Assembly (NCBI GenBank): GCA_029259835.1
Contig: JAJDEL010000563.1
Coordinates: forward strand, 1 to 7,458
Length of the DNA stretch: 7,458 bases
From: Planctomicrobium sp.
Lineage (GTDB): Bacteria > Planctomycetota > Planctomycetia > Planctomycetales > Planctomycetaceae
Direction of reading: 5' to 3'
Shown here: positions 6,448 through 7,458 of the stretch, piece by piece
Numbering within the stretch: the stretch's first letter is position 1
Layout of the letters: every line of letters begins with the position of its first letter
The notes under the pieces: generated by a model
What the model saw: only the letters and a program-made list of their open reading frames with translations
Told to the model about the DNA's origin: nothing
The model's database searches: none
Program-made: the position numbers and the translations under genes

Positions 6448-7008
6448 GTGAAACGAAAACCTTCAAGCAGTGAAGAGTTGATGCATCGCGTGCAGTCAGG
6501 AGAAAAATCTGCACTGTCGATGCTCATGCGGCGGTATGCCAATTCATTGCTCACGTATCTCCACCGCATGACGGGCAATCATCATAGTAGCGAAGAACTG
6601 TTACAGGAAGTCTTTCTGGCGGTCTGGGTGCAACGCAAGAGTTATGAGTACCCGCGACCGTTTCGGCGTTGGTTATTCGGAATTGCGACAAACAAATGTC
6701 GTAGTGCTAACCGTTCAAGAGTACGGCGACCAACGCTTCCTGGAAGTGTTGACGTCCCCTCTTCGAATGCGCCTTCGCCACATGAGGCTGCCGTCGCCAC
6801 GGAAACTGCACTCGTCGTTGAACAAGCGTTATTGAGACTGCCTGAACAACAGCGAGAAGTTGTCGTTTTGCGAGTCTGGAATGGACTCAGTTATCAAGCG
6901 ATTTCGGATGTTTTGAATCGCTCCGAAGGAACGATACGTTCGCAAATGCACCATGCGTTGAACTCGATTCGAAAGTTCCTCGAACCACGTTTTCGTGAAG
7001 AAGAATAG
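6448..7008 (+). CDS. ECF-type RNA polymerase sigma factor
   Basis: The gene encodes 186 residues from GTG 6448; TTG 6445 would add one residue. The start is chosen because the N-terminal SSEELMHRVQSGEKSAL matches the usual beginning of ECF sigma region 2, which the ATG at 6481 would cut. Sigma region 2 spans about residues 9-90, with the core-binding segment SSEELLQEVFLAVW (47-60) and RRWLFGIATNKCRS (73-86). A linker rich in Pro, Ser and Ala (92-115) follows. Region 4 (about 124-178) has LPEQQREVVVLRVWNGLSYQ and a helix-turn-helix NRSEGTIRSQMHHAL for -35 recognition. There are no extra C-terminal domains. The gene is followed after 21 nt by a zinc-finger membrane protein, the typical sigma/anti-sigma arrangement. 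It probably directs RNA polymerase to a small stress or envelope regulon and may regulate its own operon. No specific stimulus can be deduced. It appears independent of the retron-like locus, being about 500 nt away. Confidence 0.93.
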   Translation: MKRKPSSSEELMHRVQSGEKSALSMLMRRYANSLLTYLHRMTGNHHSSEELLQEVFLAVWVQRKSYEYPRPFRRWLFGIATNKCRSANRSRVRRPTLPGSVDVPSSNAPSPHEAAVATETALVVEQALLRLPEQQREVVVLRVWNGLSYQAISDVLNRSEGTIRSQMHHALNSIRKFLEPRFREEE

Positions 7009-7029
7009 TAATTTTGTAACGTCCGTTTC

Positions 7030-7458
7030 ATGAGAGTCGGAAGTATGATCTCTGCAAATGACCACATGCTGGAATACGTCGATGACCTGCTCCACGATGC
7101 ACTGACATCGGAACAGGCCGAGATCGTCCAGCGCCATTGTGCGGAATGTCCGATTTGCAATGTTGCCCTTGCGGAAGCGCGAAAAAGATTTGCAGCAATG
7201 CAAGCGTTGCCCGGAATTGAAGCAAGTGAAGAACTGCTAGCACGTACCGAGAGTTGGTTGGAATCGCGGATCGACCAGGATGATGAGGAACGTTCGCTAG
7301 CTGCCAGCCGCTCGAAGCGTCATCAGGATGATCATCGCTGGGCAGCGTGGAAAGTTGTGGCGGGGTTGTTCCTTATCTCGAGTGTCATCATTGGCGGGAT
7401 GCAGGTCTACTACGATAACCTCACGGTTAGCCCGTACGACTTACAGGTTCTGGGAGAG
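7030..7458 (+). CDS. Putative zinc-finger anti-sigma membrane protein, 3'-truncated by the window edge
   Basis: The frame is open from ATG 7030 to the window end (143 residues visible); ATG 7045 is an alternative start and neither has a strong Shine-Dalgarno. The N-terminal HMLEYVDDLLHDALTSEQAEIVQRHCAECPIC resembles a zf-HC2 anti-sigma domain, with zinc ligands H36-x3-C40-x2-C43. A charged linker (about 64-103) leads to one predicted transmembrane helix (about 107-124, VVAGLFLISSVIIGG). The segment after it would be extracytoplasmic and runs off the edge. Members of this family hold the cognate sigma factor inactive at the membrane until a signal arrives. The partner is most likely the sigma factor encoded 21 nt upstream. 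The last visible residues (NLTVSPYDLQVLGE) begin a further domain. Planctomycete homologues can continue into a large alpha-2-macroglobulin-like (MG2) region here, but that is a guess from memory and cannot be checked in this window. Confidence 0.8.
   Translation, partial: MRVGSMISANDHMLEYVDDLLHDALTSEQAEIVQRHCAECPICNVALAEARKRFAAMQALPGIEASEELLARTESWLESRIDQDDEERSLAASRSKRHQDDHRWAAWKVVAGLFLISSVIIGGMQVYYDNLTVSPYDLQVLGE

Overview
The window looks like a chromosomal piece of a bacterium, most probably a planctomycete. This is inferred from the ECF sigma factor followed by a zinc-finger/transmembrane regulator, the HEAT-like plus SWIM protein pair, the moderate GC content and the loose use of Shine-Dalgarno sequences. 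No taxonomic marker such as rRNA is present, so this is not proven.

Layout, all on the + strand. (1) 1-2219: the 3' part of a large helical-repeat (HEAT-like) protein gene that enters from outside the window. (2) 2209-3879: a SWIM zinc-finger protein whose start overlaps the end of gene 1. (3) 3906-4412: no protein gene, but two tandem structured non-coding RNA units with a 271-nt period. (4) 4432-5952: a retron-type reverse transcriptase (RT) with NAxxH, QGAPTSP, YADD and VTG motifs and a long charged N-terminal extension. (5) 5953-6447: about 495 nt with no convincing gene. (6) 6448-7008: an ECF sigma factor. (7) 7030-end: a putative membrane protein with a zinc-binding anti-sigma motif, cut by the window edge.

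The notable item is region 3 plus region 4. Each RNA unit has an enclosing stem (a1/a2-like), a short GC-rich hairpin with a GAT loop (msr-like), a long hairpin (msd-like) and a T-run after the closing stem. This is the architecture of a retron msr-msd, but in two copies ahead of one RT. Over 200 ungapped aligned nucleotides the copies differ at 21 positions, and 18 of these fall in the two arms of the long hairpin. All 18 are paired compensatory changes, so both stems stay perfectly paired in the 14-bp core while sharing few core bases. The framework, including the hairpin tip and a 45-nt 3' segment, is nearly or fully identical. The enclosing stems also differ by compensated changes.

The simplest reading is a retron-like system with a small array of RNA units that keep a constant scaffold and carry different duplex stems. 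The RT could turn each into a DNA hairpin with its own duplex sequence. No separate effector gene is obvious beside the RT; the N-terminal extension of the RT could supply a second function. The two upstream genes and the sigma/anti-sigma pair look like independent loci, though a link cannot be excluded from sequence alone.
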